From Halobacillus campisalis (GTDB lineage: Bacteria > Bacillota > Bacilli > Bacillales > Halobacillaceae), in assembly GCF_030345335.1 (NCBI RefSeq), contig NZ_JAPVRC010000004.1, positions 124,001 to 188,000 on the forward strand: 64,000 bases of DNA, in the 5' to 3' direction. The notes beneath the pieces were generated by a model. The model saw only the letters and a list, made by a program, of their open reading frames with translations. It was not told the DNA's origin and made no database searches. Below are positions 9,011 to 18,592 of the stretch, piece after piece (within the stretch, counting starts at the first letter, position 1; every line of letters begins with the position of its first letter). Made by a program: the position numbers and the translations under genes.

Positions 9011-9665
9011 ATGGCTTTGAAGGAATATCAGTCAAATCATGAAGGATATGAGTAGGCTCAATTCCTAATTCCGGCCACTTTTGTTCATTACGGTTAACCC
9101 AGGCGGTATCGAAACCATACTGGGCAGCTCCTGCGACATCCCATGGATTACTCGAAAAGAATAGAATTTCGTCCTGTGAAGCCTGCAGCTTATCTTCTGC
9201 AAAATGATAAGCGTCCGGATGAGGTTTATAGACTTTCGGTGTATCCGCACTGAGCTGCAGGAAGGACTCAGCCAGCTGGTTGTTATCGAGCAGTGGCTTG
9301 AGCATTGATTTCGTTCCGTTTGAAAAAATCGTTAATTCCTTTTCAGGGTGCTTTTCTTTCAAGAAAGGAACTTCATCGTAAGGTTTTAATTTTTCGTATT
9401 GTTTCATCAAATGATTTATGGTTTCATTATCCGCCTCTGCACCTGAAGAAACGAGTGCATCTTTTAAGGCCCAGCGAGTGACTTGATCGAATGAAACATA
9501 CCCATCGATCAATTGACGCACCATGAAATAATGAATTTGTCTGCTGCGCCACTGCTCGCTGACCTGCGGCCCTTTGTCTGGAAAATGGTCATGAATGGCA
9601 TCCATGACAGAATGGACATCGAATAATGTACCATATGCATCGAATATATAAGCTTTATAACTCAT
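9009..9665 (-). CDS. HAD-superfamily type II (S)-2-haloacid dehalogenase
   Basis: The 218-residue protein has the HAD motifs in order: DAYGTLFD with nucleophile Asp9, Ser-Asn-Gly in IFSNGTK, Lys in KVYKPHPD and SSNPWDVAGA. The last motif is typical of type II haloacid dehalogenases, which hydrolyse short 2-haloacids. Related proteins also act on other small substrates, so the physiological substrate is uncertain. An AGGAGG site precedes the ATG. It is a single gene that shares a terminator with the upstream ATPase gene. Confidence 0.87.
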   Translation of the reverse strand: MSYKAYIFDAYGTLFDVHSVMDAIHDHFPDKGPQVSEQWRSRQIHYFMVRQLIDGYVSFDQVTRWALKDALVSSGAEADNETINHLMKQYEKLKPYDEVPFLKEKHPEKELTIFSNGTKSMLKPLLDNNQLAESFLQLSADTPKVYKPHPDAYHFAEDKLQASQDEILFFSSNPWDVAGAAQYGFDTAWVNRNEQKWPELGIEPTHILHDLTDIPSKP

Positions 9666-9782
9666 TTTAATTCTGCCTCCTGTCTATCTTTGGGGTACCC
9701 TTTCATCTTTTTCTATAAACCTTAAAAATAATGACAAAAAAGAGCAGGGAGGGTAAACTGGATAGACTAAGGGAGGGAGCCT

Positions 9783-10331
9783 ATGAATACCCTGCATCAC
9801 GGTTATTGGACGTTTTTCGCAACGAGAAAAAGTCCTTACTTAGCCTGGTTCATAATGGGGAGCATATTCCCAGATGTCGTCTATTACGTGATGTTTCTAT
9901 ATTTGGTTATAGAGAGGGCCCATATATTCGGCAGTACGGACTTATCAGAGTATCTCTATATGGTTGTCCACGAATTATTTGAGCATCCGGTTGTATCCTT
10001 GCTCCGGCAAACGGGGCATTCTTTATTTATATGGGCCTTGATTTTTGTTGTACTTATTTATATAAAAGGCAGGAAATTGACGAGATGGACGGCTTTCATG
10101 TATGGGTGGCTCGGTCATGTCATTCTGGATCTGCTCACCCACGTAGAAGATGCCGTGCCGACTTTTTATCCGGTGAGTGATTACACCTTCAGGAGTGGCG
10201 TTTCTTACTGGGATGACGACCATTATGGTGGTGTTTTTTCATTGGTGAATATTTTCCTTATCATCATTTCTCTCCTTTATTTGTGGATTGGAAAACGGAG
10301 TAAGGATAAGAAGTTCACAAAAAATTCATGA
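9783..10331 (+). CDS. Small integral membrane protein of metal-dependent hydrolase (YdjM/DUF457-like) type
   Basis: The 182-residue protein has about four hydrophobic segments. His/Asp motifs occur at HHGYW near the start, SIFPDVVYY, HELFEHPV and GHVILDLLTHVEDAVPTFYPVSDY. The GHxxLDLxTH pattern followed by a Pro-rich turn is what I associate with DUF457/YdjM-type putative metal-dependent membrane hydrolases; this is family resemblance read by eye. The ATG follows AAGGGAGGG. No functional partner is visible in the neighbourhood. Confidence 0.7.
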   Translation: MNTLHHGYWTFFATRKSPYLAWFIMGSIFPDVVYYVMFLYLVIERAHIFGSTDLSEYLYMVVHELFEHPVVSLLRQTGHSLFIWALIFVVLIYIKGRKLTRWTAFMYGWLGHVILDLLTHVEDAVPTFYPVSDYTFRSGVSYWDDDHYGGVFSLVNIFLIIISLLYLWIGKRSKDKKFTKNS

Positions 10332-10414
10332 GGGGAACCCGCAACCTATAGGCAATTTCATGATATGATTTGTGAGAAGATGATTAAATGACTAGAAATA
10401 GGAAGGGTAAGACG

Positions 10415-11296
10415 ATGAAAAAATTCTCGATATTAACGACAATCGTCACGTTTATTGCTCTCATTCTTGGTAATTTAGTAGTTGCTACTAATTCAGGAGA
10501 TGCATGCGGGACGACTTGGCCGGTTTGTAATGGTCAGATTATACCAGACTTTACAGATTACCATATACTGATCGAATATTCTCACCGATTAATGGTTCCT
10601 TTGCTTGCTATCTTAACGTTCATCAATGCAGTCGGAGCGATTTTAAAGCATCGTGAAAAACGCGCTGTTGTAGTTCTGGCGGTTTTGAGTTTAGGAATGC
10701 TGCTGTTCCAATCGGCAATTGGCGGTTTAAACGTATTGCTTGGGACACCTCCTGGATTTACAACTTTAGATGTCACGTTTAGTCAAGTGCTGCTGCTCAT
10801 TCTCGTGCTGCTGAGTTACAGTCTTCACGAAACGAAAATCGAATTGGATCAGGTAAGCTGGTCGACTGTAAGCATGAGTTACCGGGCTTTTGTGCTCGGG
10901 TTCACCGTTTATATGGCCCAAGTCATTCTTGGTGCATTTTTCAAACACAGCCGCGCCAGTAATGTCATGATGGATATTCCTGCGGCTGAGTACTTGATTA
11001 GAAGTGAGTCGGTTGCCAACATGGTATATTCTCTTCATTGGGTGGCTACAGTCGTCATTTTTGTAGCAGCCCTCTGGTATGTGATTTACGCGACGAGGTT
11101 CAAGTATCATAAAGTCCTTGCCTGGGCTTATTTATCGACGATCTTATTGAACGCTGTAGTCGGGTTTGTCATTGTAGTGACTGGTAATGTTGTTCTTGCT
11201 TCCTCCATGCATATGATTCTATCTACTATAACCACAGTTATCGGTGGAATGATATTAGGCGGCTATTGGTTCAAGCTTCATAAGAAACATATTTAA
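10415..11296 (+). CDS. CtaA/COX15-family heme A synthase-like protein
   Basis: The 293-residue protein has eight predicted TM helices and the CtaA pattern: an external Cys pair (DACGTTWPVCNG), EYSHR in TM2, a His in LHWVATVV and another in SMHMILS. CtaA oxidises heme O to heme A for cytochrome aa3. The His normally seen in TM4 seems replaced (DVTFSQVLL), and the second external Cys pair is absent. No ctaB or cta genes are adjacent. I therefore call it CtaA-like and leave open whether it makes heme A. ATG 10415 is chosen for its GGAAGGG site rather than 10388. Confidence 0.78.
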   Translation: MKKFSILTTIVTFIALILGNLVVATNSGDACGTTWPVCNGQIIPDFTDYHILIEYSHRLMVPLLAILTFINAVGAILKHREKRAVVVLAVLSLGMLLFQSAIGGLNVLLGTPPGFTTLDVTFSQVLLLILVLLSYSLHETKIELDQVSWSTVSMSYRAFVLGFTVYMAQVILGAFFKHSRASNVMMDIPAAEYLIRSESVANMVYSLHWVATVVIFVAALWYVIYATRFKYHKVLAWAYLSTILLNAVVGFVIVVTGNVVLASSMHMILSTITTVIGGMILGGYWFKLHKKHI

Positions 11297-11302
11297 CCCG
11301 TT

Positions 11303-11350
11303 TAAAAAAGCTGTCGCACAGAAAAGAACTTCTGTGCGACAGCTTTTTTT
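11303..11350. terminator. Strong bidirectional terminator
   Basis: A perfect 16-bp stem, AAGCTGTCGCACAGAA with its complement, is flanked by A6 on the left and T7 on the right, between the convergent ctaA-like and SNF2 genes. Confidence 0.92.
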
Positions 11351-11355
11351 CGTCG

Positions 11356-14300
11356 TTATTGAAATAAGTTGCGTATTTCCTCTTCGCTCAATGAGCTTAG
11401 CATCGATTCTCCCGGCTGAATAATCTGATCGACCAGGTCGCGTTTTTTCTGCTGTAGCTGGAAAATGCGCTCTTCAATCGTACCTTCTGAAATCATGCGG
11501 ATGACTTGAACGACTTTTTCCTGTCCGATCCTATGAGCTCGACCAGCTGCTTGTTCTTCAATAGCCGGGTTCCACCATAAGTCATAAAGAATGACAGTGT
11601 CGGCTCCTGTCAGGTTCAGCCCGGTTCCTCCGGCTTTCAATGAAATGAAAAATGCATCATTTTCTCCTTGATTGAATCGTTCAACCATTTCTACACGGGC
11701 TTCGCTTTTTGTACTTCCATCTAAATAAAATGCTTCTAATCCAGTTTTCGTTAACTCTTCGTACATCAGCTTGAGCATGCTTGCAAACTGGGAAAAGATG
11801 AGCACGCGGTGACCGCCTGCTTTCAATTCTGACACGAGTTCTTTCAGCTGCTCGAGTTTACCTGATTCTCCTTCGTAGTTTTCTAGAAAGAGGGCAGGGT
11901 GACAGCAGATTTGCCGTAGTCTCGTTAAGCCGGCCAGAATCTCAAGCTTTCCACGCTGAATCCCCTTCGTTGCAATCGTTTCTTTAACTTCAGACTGTAT
12001 TTTTTCTAAATAGGCTAAATACACTTCTTTTTGAGGGCGTGTAAGTTCTGAATATTGTACAGTTTCAATTTTATCAGGAAGTTCTTCGAGCACTTCTGTT
12101 TTCATGCGTCGTAAAATAAATGGTCTTGTCATCCGAGCTATTTTTTCAGGTTTCATTTGGAGGAATTTTTTCTTGCTTGTGTAAAAACCTGGCATGATGG
12201 TCCTGAAAAGTGCCCATAGTTCGGTCAATGAATTTTCGATAGGTGTACCGCTTAAAGCAAAACGGTGCTTTGCCTTTAATGAGCGAACAGCCTGAGAAGT
12301 TTTCGTCGATTCGTTTTTGATTGCCTGCGCTTCGTCCAATATTATGGCGTGGAAGGTTTTCCCCTCATAAAACGTAACGTCCTGGCGCAGCAAAGGATAA
12401 GAAGTGATTAGTATATCTGCGCTCGCTTTTTGGATCTGTTCACTCCTGGATATGGGGTCTCCTGTAATCACCTGAACGGATAGCGTTGGTGAGAATTTTT
12501 CAATTTCTTTTTTCCAGTTATATACAAGAGAGGCTGGAGTGACGATGATCGCTGGCTGCTCCATCAGACCTTCTGTTTTTTCATAAAGTAAAAAAGCGAT
12601 ACTTTGGACAGTTTTTCCGAGTCCCATATCATCGGCTAACACACCACCCAGTCCGTAAGTCGAAAGAGTTTTTAACCATCTGAATCCTGTCAGCTGGTAG
12701 CTCCTTAGTTCGGCTTCTAGAGTATCAGGCGGATCGATATTGAACGATTGCGGGGATTGCAGCCGCTGGACAAGCTGGCTGAATCGCTCATTGCGCTCTT
12801 TTTCTTCAAGAGCCAGTGCATCATTAACTTGCAGGCTCCTCGCTTTGGAGATTTGTAGAGAAGACCCATCAATATCAGATGAGGATAAGTCTAATTCTTC
12901 TGCTAATGTCTGGAATCTTTCAAATGATTCTGAAGTAAGTGACAGTAAAGCCCCATCTGATAACCGGTAGTACTTCTTCCGTTCGATAGCGGCTCTTAAG
13001 GCGTTACTGACATCATCTTCAGAAATGCCATCTATTCCGAACTTCACATCCAGCCAGCTGCCATCGCTTTCGATGTCTACTGAAGGGACGAGCTCACGGT
13101 CCTGATTGTCAATGATTGATTTTACAGAGTTAGAGGTGTAAACATCTGCTATCTGGGCCAATTCTGGCAAATAATCGATCAAGAAGCGGTCAAGCGCTTC
13201 ATCTTCTTCTAGATACACTGTTTCACCATCAAATCTGAACTCAGCCTGTTCAATGATATGGATAATCGACTGCTCCGTTTCACGGTCACGCTGGATGATT
13301 TGCTGATTATCTACGCTCTGCTTTTTAAAGGGATGAAGGGTATGATCGCCATAAACAAATGATACATCGATCGTCAGAGCCCATTGTTCAAAATCCAAAT
13401 ACACTTTCGTAGTCAATTCCTCTTGCACGATTTTACTTTGAGCGGAAGGATCAAGCCTTACATTAGCGATTGACTTTAATTCTGGAAGTACATAAGATAC
13501 GATCCCTTCCATGTCGACCTGCCCTACAGTATGGTTCCCGTTGGAATTGTATGGAAGAAGGGAATGGAGCGTGCGGACCACCTCTTCTTTTTCTGGAGAT
13601 AAAGGGTAGAAGCACGCATTGTTGTAAAGGAGGTGGTACTCCTTTAAGTATTCAAAGTTCTTAAGCTGATTCATGTGCAGATGATACATGCCTCGCTCTT
13701 CAGCAATATAAAAATCAAGTTCTGGAAAATCGTCCATCAGCTCTAATTGACCGACAGCACTGCCTCGTTCGATGACTTCACAGTACTGTGGCGCCAAATA
13801 TTTCATTAGATCCGGGGCGAGAGCGGGAGGTATCGTCAGGACGCGCTGTTCTCCAGAGTTCCAGTGGCGATCATAAAAAAGCTCTTGTTCATAAGCGTCA
13901 TGAAGCTTTTCAATGATTTTCAAATCATTATCCTTGAAATAATGATCGGCCGGATCGTATGAGAATTTTTTTGAAATACGGTAAGGCTGGTCCTGGCGGA
14001 TATGTTGAAGAAGACTGCGGATGTCCTTAATCACATATGGGTAGTCCTCACCAAGCTTAATTTCAAGCGCAAGATTTTTACTTCCAAGCAGGGATTGGAT
14101 GTGTAAATAATATTGGATATTCAATGCCTGTTTGGAAGAGTTCGTATAGCGGTTTTCCTGACGGTCACGGAACGTTTCGTATAATCGCATAGCAAATACA
14201 CGGTCCATTTTATGGTCCGTTTGTTCAGGGGGCGTTTCAGTCTGCTGCGTCAGTTTAGGAGATGCTTCTGCAATGGCCTGCTCTCTTATTGCACATAGAA

Positions 14301-14559
14301 CGGCTGCAATATGTTTGCAGCTGAAGTACGTATCATAAGCGGGACATTCGCATCGGGCTTCCAGGTCGTCGTCTTCAAAAAAGAAAACGCGTACTTCATA
14401 ATCATGAGTACCCGTCACGACGGCTCGCCAGGAACGAATGGCGCTGTTATGAGAGAGGGCGTATACTTTTCCTTGCTTATAGTATTGCTCTCCACGATCA
14501 TAAAACGTTTGTCCTGTAATTTTTATAATATCTTTAGGTTGTAAAAGGTATGACTGCAT
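11356..14559 (-). CDS. SWIM zinc-finger SNF2-family DNA helicase
   Basis: The protein of about 1067 residues has an N-terminal SWIM zinc motif (CECPAYDTYFSCKH), a long middle domain of the type found in bacterial SNF2 proteins, then the SNF2 ATPase (DDMGLGKTVQS, ILDEAQAIKN, SGTPIEN) and the C-terminal helicase half (FSQFASML, LKAGGTGLNLT, RAHRIGQ). These proteins translocate on double-stranded DNA; their role in Firmicutes is poorly known. A longer frame begins at 14688, but an extended -10 promoter at 14591-14599 would place the transcript start after those ATGs. I therefore chose ATG 14559, with AGGA upstream; 14568 is also possible. It is transcribed divergently from prfC. Confidence 0.88.
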   Translation of the reverse strand: MQSYLLQPKDIIKITGQTFYDRGEQYYKQGKVYALSHNSAIRSWRAVVTGTHDYEVRVFFFEDDDLEARCECPAYDTYFSCKHIAAVLCAIREQAIAEASPKLTQQTETPPEQTDHKMDRVFAMRLYETFRDRQENRYTNSSKQALNIQYYLHIQSLLGSKNLALEIKLGEDYPYVIKDIRSLLQHIRQDQPYRISKKFSYDPADHYFKDNDLKIIEKLHDAYEQELFYDRHWNSGEQRVLTIPPALAPDLMKYLAPQYCEVIERGSAVGQLELMDDFPELDFYIAEERGMYHLHMNQLKNFEYLKEYHLLYNNACFYPLSPEKEEVVRTLHSLLPYNSNGNHTVGQVDMEGIVSYVLPELKSIANVRLDPSAQSKIVQEELTTKVYLDFEQWALTIDVSFVYGDHTLHPFKKQSVDNQQIIQRDRETEQSIIHIIEQAEFRFDGETVYLEEDEALDRFLIDYLPELAQIADVYTSNSVKSIIDNQDRELVPSVDIESDGSWLDVKFGIDGISEDDVSNALRAAIERKKYYRLSDGALLSLTSESFERFQTLAEELDLSSSDIDGSSLQISKARSLQVNDALALEEKERNERFSQLVQRLQSPQSFNIDPPDTLEAELRSYQLTGFRWLKTLSTYGLGGVLADDMGLGKTVQSIAFLLYEKTEGLMEQPAIIVTPASLVYNWKKEIEKFSPTLSVQVITGDPISRSEQIQKASADILITSYPLLRQDVTFYEGKTFHAIILDEAQAIKNESTKTSQAVRSLKAKHRFALSGTPIENSLTELWALFRTIMPGFYTSKKKFLQMKPEKIARMTRPFILRRMKTEVLEELPDKIETVQYSELTRPQKEVYLAYLEKIQSEVKETIATKGIQRGKLEILAGLTRLRQICCHPALFLENYEGESGKLEQLKELVSELKAGGHRVLIFSQFASMLKLMYEELTKTGLEAFYLDGSTKSEARVEMVERFNQGENDAFFISLKAGGTGLNLTGADTVILYDLWWNPAIEEQAAGRAHRIGQEKVVQVIRMISEGTIEERIFQLQQKKRDLVDQIIQPGESMLSSLSEEEIRNLFQ

Positions 14560-14590
14560 AGCTTGCATCCTAACTCTAGTCTTTTTAATC

Positions 14591-14599
14591 ATTATAACA
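14591..14599 (-). promoter_or_regulatory. Extended -10 promoter of the SNF2 helicase gene
   Basis: The minus strand reads TGT-TATAAT, a consensus extended -10, about 25-30 bases before the chosen start. No convincing -35 is seen. Confidence 0.5.
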
Positions 14600-14740
14600 G
14601 GTAAACGGGGTAATTTTCTTCCTTTATCTTTGGCTATTTTCTCCTGTTTATGAAAATCCATGCCATGACGCCCATGTTGAACAGACATATTGATTTTAAG
14701 TGCTTGATATGCTAACTTTCAAGGTAGAGAGTTTTAAATT

Positions 14741-14775
14741 CGAAGGGCCGCTCGTCGAGTGAGCGGCCTTTGTTA
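14741..14775 (+). terminator. Terminator-like hairpin in a divergent intergenic region
   Basis: GGCCGCTC-GTCGAGT-GAGCGGCC is followed by TTTGTT. It lies between divergent genes, where no plus-strand gene precedes it, so it may end a short leader transcript or be left over from a lost gene. Confidence 0.55.
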
Positions 14776-14855
14776 TGGAGTGAAATGGCCGATGTGATAC
14801 GTATATCCTATCCAACCATTGAAATGATCCATTAATAGAACTGGAGGATATCACG

Positions 14856-16439
14856 ATGACGATAAAAAATGAGATGGAAAAGCGCCGGACATTTGCAATT
14901 ATATCCCACCCGGATGCTGGTAAAACGACAATGACAGAAAAAATGCTTCTGTTCGGTAACCTGATTCGCTCGGCGGGTACGGTGAAAGGGAAGAAGTCAG
15001 GAAAGTTCGCTACTTCAGACTGGATGGAAATCGAGAAACAGCGAGGAATTTCTGTAACTTCTAGTGTGATGAACTTTCCTTATAAAGGATATCAAGTCAA
15101 TATTCTTGATACTCCCGGACACGAAGATTTCAGTGAAGATACGTACCGGACATTGACGGCCGTTGACAGCGTAGTCATGGTCATTGATGGTACTAAAGGA
15201 ATCGAAGCGCAGACATTGAAATTATTTAAAGTCTGTAAAATGCGCGGTATCCCTATTTTCACTTTCATTAATAAAATGGACCGTGAAGGCCGTGAGCCCC
15301 TAGAATTAATGGAAGAAATCGAATCGACTCTGAATATAGAAACGTATCCAATGACCTGGCCTGTTGGTATGGGGAAACGATTCATGGGTGTTTTCGATAG
15401 AGAAAATGAGCAATTCGTACAATATACGGGAAATGAAGAAGAAACGTACATCCCTAATTCCGAGCTTGATCAACATCCTGAGCTTACGGAAGATCCAACA
15501 TATAAAGAAGCTGAAGATGAGTTGATGCTTCTGGATGAAGCAGGAGACGGATTTGATCTCGATAAAGTGATGAAAGGGGATCAAACACCAGTATTCTTCG
15601 GAAGTGCGCTGGCTCCATTTGGTGTAGAAACTTTCTTTAACACATTTATCAATTATGCACCTGAGCCTGCTCCACGCCGCTCTACTGAAGGTACAGTATC
15701 TCCAGAAAATGAAGAGTTCTCTGGATTCATCTTCAAAATTCAAGCGAATATGAACCCTCAGCACCGGGACAGGATAGCTTTTGTAAGAATTTGTTCCGGG
15801 AAGTTTGAGCGAGGAATGAACGTAACTCTTTCAAGGACCGGTAAAACGTTTAAGCTTGCACAGTCGCAGCAGTTCGTCGCTTCTTCACGAGGAACTGTGG
15901 AAGAAGGGTACGCAGGCGACATTATCGGAATCTATGATCCAAATGTTTACCGAATCGGTGATACAATCTTGACGGGTAAACAAAACTTTGAGTTTGATGA
16001 AATGCCGCAGTTCCCCCCTGAATTATTCAAAAAGGTTACGGCAAAAAACGTCATGAAATCAAAGTCTTTCAAAAAAGGTTTAGAGCAGCTTGTACAAGAA
16101 GGTGCGATCCAGTTGTTCAAGCACTATCATTTTGAAGATTACATCATCGGAGCCGTCGGTGAGCTGCAGTATGAGGTATTTGAATACCGCATGAAAAATG
16201 AATACAATGTCGAGGTTGAACTGACTTCCATCGGTGAGCGGATCCCACGCTGGATTCCTCAAGATCAAGTGGATGAGTCTATGTTCGATGACCGGAACAT
16301 GCTTGTATTGGACCGTGAACAACAGCCGCTTGTGTTATTTAAAAACGACTTCTCTCTGCGCTGGTTCAAAGACAAACATGAAGATATCGAGTTGATTGAT
16401 TTATTCGAAGTCAATCAGTATGATCAATCTTACGAATAA
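14856..16439 (+). CDS. prfC: Peptide chain release factor 3
   Basis: This 527-residue translational GTPase recycles RF1/RF2 after termination. G motifs are clear: HPDAGKTT (G1), the RGISVTSS switch, DTPGHEDF (G3) and NKMDREG (G4). Domains II and III follow at about 280-527, and the length is normal for RF3. A GGAGGATATC ribosome site precedes the ATG. It is monocistronic with its own terminator. Most B. subtilis-group genomes lack prfC, while many other Bacillaceae carry it. Confidence 0.95.
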   Translation: MTIKNEMEKRRTFAIISHPDAGKTTMTEKMLLFGNLIRSAGTVKGKKSGKFATSDWMEIEKQRGISVTSSVMNFPYKGYQVNILDTPGHEDFSEDTYRTLTAVDSVVMVIDGTKGIEAQTLKLFKVCKMRGIPIFTFINKMDREGREPLELMEEIESTLNIETYPMTWPVGMGKRFMGVFDRENEQFVQYTGNEEETYIPNSELDQHPELTEDPTYKEAEDELMLLDEAGDGFDLDKVMKGDQTPVFFGSALAPFGVETFFNTFINYAPEPAPRRSTEGTVSPENEEFSGFIFKIQANMNPQHRDRIAFVRICSGKFERGMNVTLSRTGKTFKLAQSQQFVASSRGTVEEGYAGDIIGIYDPNVYRIGDTILTGKQNFEFDEMPQFPPELFKKVTAKNVMKSKSFKKGLEQLVQEGAIQLFKHYHFEDYIIGAVGELQYEVFEYRMKNEYNVEVELTSIGERIPRWIPQDQVDESMFDDRNMLVLDREQQPLVLFKNDFSLRWFKDKHEDIELIDLFEVNQYDQSYE

Positions 16440-16444
16440 AAATA

Positions 16445-16478
16445 AAAACCTAAGGATGTAGTATCCTTAGGTTTTTTT
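16445..16478 (+). terminator. Terminator after prfC
   Basis: A perfect stem, AAACCTAAGGAT paired with ATCCTTAGGTTT, is followed by a T tract. Confidence 0.92.
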
Positions 16479-16522
16479 ACGTTCGATTTGGACTGGGAAG
16501 ATATTCTATCAAAGTACAGTAC

Positions 16523-16558
16523 CGAATGTTTGTTCGTTGCATGTTAGAATGGTAAAAT
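16523..16558 (+). promoter_or_regulatory. LexA (SOS) box overlapping the uvrB promoter
   Basis: CGAATGTTTGTTCG at 16523-16536 matches the Firmicute LexA box CGAAC-N4-GTTCG with one mismatch. It covers the -35 of TTGTTC (16530-16535), 17 bases, TAAAAT (16553-16558). UvrBA are SOS-regulated in Bacillus, so this is the expected control. Confidence 0.85.
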
Positions 16559-16605
16559 ATTGTGGTAAACTATTGATGAACGAATGTAGAACGGAGGATT
16601 GTGAA

Positions 16606-18585
16606 ATGAACAATCAATTTGAATTAGTTTCAGAATATCAACCTCAAGGCGATCAGCCTCGTGCAATAGATGAACTTGTCAAAGGGATTCAAAACGGCCA
16701 GAAACACCAGACTTTACTAGGTGCTACAGGTACAGGGAAGACCTTTACGATGTCGAATGTCATACAGGAAGTTAATAAACCGACCCTGATTATTGCTCAT
16801 AATAAGACATTGGCAGGGCAGCTTTACAGTGAGTTCAAGGAGTTTTTTCCGAACAACGCTGTAGAGTATTTTGTCAGCTTTTATGACTATTATCAGCCGG
16901 AAGCTTATGTTCCGCAGACAGATACATTTATCGAAAAAGACTCAAACATAAATGATGAGATTGATAAACTCCGCCACTCTGCGACCACGTCGTTATTTGA
17001 GCGTAACGATGTAATCATCGTCGCAAGTGTTTCTTGTATTTATGGCTTAGGTTCTCCTGAAGAATACAGCAGCCAGGTTTTGTCACTCCGTCCTGGAATG
17101 GAAAAGGACCGTGATGAACTGCTCCGTTCATTAGTGGATATCCAGTACGCTCGAAATGATATCGACTTTCAGCGCGGAACTTTCCGTGTGCGAGGAGACT
17201 CTGTGGAAGTAATTACTGCTTCACGTGAGGAACACGCAATTCGCGTAGAATTTTTTGGAGACGAAATTGATCGGATCAGGGAAATTGATGTACTGACCGG
17301 AGAAGTTGTCGGCGACCGTGAGCATGTAGCTATTTTCCCGGCTTCCCACTTCGTAACCCGAGAACAAAAACTGAAAAAAGCAATCGAAAATATTGAAAAA
17401 GAAATGCACGTGCGGGTTAAAGAACTGAAGGATCAAAACAAGCTGTTAGAAGCCCAGCGCTTGGAACAGCGCACGAATTATGATTTGGAAATGATGAATG
17501 AGATGGGCTTCTGTTCGGGGATTGAGAACTATTCCCGACATTTGACATTCAGAGAAAAAGGAGCAACACCATATACATTGATGGATTATTTTCCTGAGGA
17601 CTCCCTCATCATAGTGGATGAGTCACACGTTACGCTCCCCCAGATCCGAGGAATGTTTAACGGAGACCAGGCGAGGAAGCAAGTTCTAGTCGATCACGGA
17701 TTCCGATTACCTTCGGCATTGGACAACCGTCCGTTAAGGTTTGAAGAATTCGAAAAGAAAATCGAATTTATCACCTATGTGTCTGCAACACCTGGACCTT
17801 ATGAACTTGAGCATACTCCTAAAATGACGGAACAGATCATCCGTCCAACAGGACTGCTCGATCCGGAAATAGAAATTCGGCCGATCCACGGTCAAATTGA
17901 TGATTTGATTGGAGAGATCAATAAGCGGAAAGACATCAATGAACGTGTGCTCGTCACCACCTTGACTAAAAAGATGTCTGAGGATTTGACAGATTACCTT
18001 AAGGAAATCGGGATCAAAGTGGCTTATCTTCACTCCGAAATCAATACGATGGAGCGAATAGAAATCATACGGGATCTGCGTCTAGGCAAGTATGATGTCC
18101 TCGTTGGAATCAACCTTCTAAGGGAAGGAATCGATATCCCTGAAGTTTCCTTAGTTACAATTTTGGATGCGGATAAAGAAGGGTTCCTAAGGTCGGACCG
18201 CTCGTTGATTCAGACGATAGGACGGGCTGCCCGTAATGAAAACGGGCGAGTGATCATGTATGCGGACAAAACGACAAAATCAATGCAGTACGCCATAGAT
18301 GAAACGTACCGCAGGAGAGAGAAGCAGATCGCTTATAACGAGGAACACGGCATCACCCCTAAAACGATCAAGAAAGAAATTCGCAGTCTCATTTCTGCAA
18401 CGAAGGTAGCGGAGGAAGAAGAATCCTATCTGACCGAAAAGAAACCATCGGAAATGACGAAAAAAGAGCGTTTGGAATTAGTGGATAATTTGGAAACTGA
18501 GATGAAACAGGCTGCTAAGGACTTAGATTTCGAACGTGCAGCAGAACTGCGGGATGTCATCTTAGAATTAAAAGCGAAAGGATGA
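16606..18585 (+). CDS. uvrB: Excinuclease ABC subunit B
   Basis: This is the damage-verifying helicase-like subunit of nucleotide excision repair, 659 residues. Walker A GATGTGKT, the beta-hairpin region [18 protein letters not shown], helicase motif IVDESHV and the C-terminal UVR motif (about 620-655, for UvrC binding) are present. ATG 16606 follows GGAGG at the right distance; an ATG at 16537 begins inside the promoter region and is rejected. It forms an operon with uvrA seven bases downstream under a LexA box. Confidence 0.96.
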   Translation: MNNQFELVSEYQPQGDQPRAIDELVKGIQNGQKHQTLLGATGTGKTFTMSNVIQEVNKPTLIIAHNKTLAGQLYSEFKEFFPNNAVEYFVSFYDYYQPEAYVPQTDTFIEKDSNINDEIDKLRHSATTSLFERNDVIIVASVSCIYGLGSPEEYSSQVLSLRPGMEKDRDELLRSLVDIQYARNDIDFQRGTFRVRGDSVEVITASREEHAIRVEFFGDEIDRIREIDVLTGEVVGDREHVAIFPASHFVTREQKLKKAIENIEKEMHVRVKELKDQNKLLEAQRLEQRTNYDLEMMNEMGFCSGIENYSRHLTFREKGATPYTLMDYFPEDSLIIVDESHVTLPQIRGMFNGDQARKQVLVDHGFRLPSALDNRPLRFEEFEKKIEFITYVSATPGPYELEHTPKMTEQIIRPTGLLDPEIEIRPIHGQIDDLIGEINKRKDINERVLVTTLTKKMSEDLTDYLKEIGIKVAYLHSEINTMERIEIIRDLRLGKYDVLVGINLLREGIDIPEVSLVTILDADKEGFLRSDRSLIQTIGRAARNENGRVIMYADKTTKSMQYAIDETYRRREKQIAYNEEHGITPKTIKKEIRSLISATKVAEEEESYLTEKKPSEMTKKERLELVDNLETEMKQAAKDLDFERAAELRDVILELKAKG

Positions 18586-18592
18586 GGACCTT

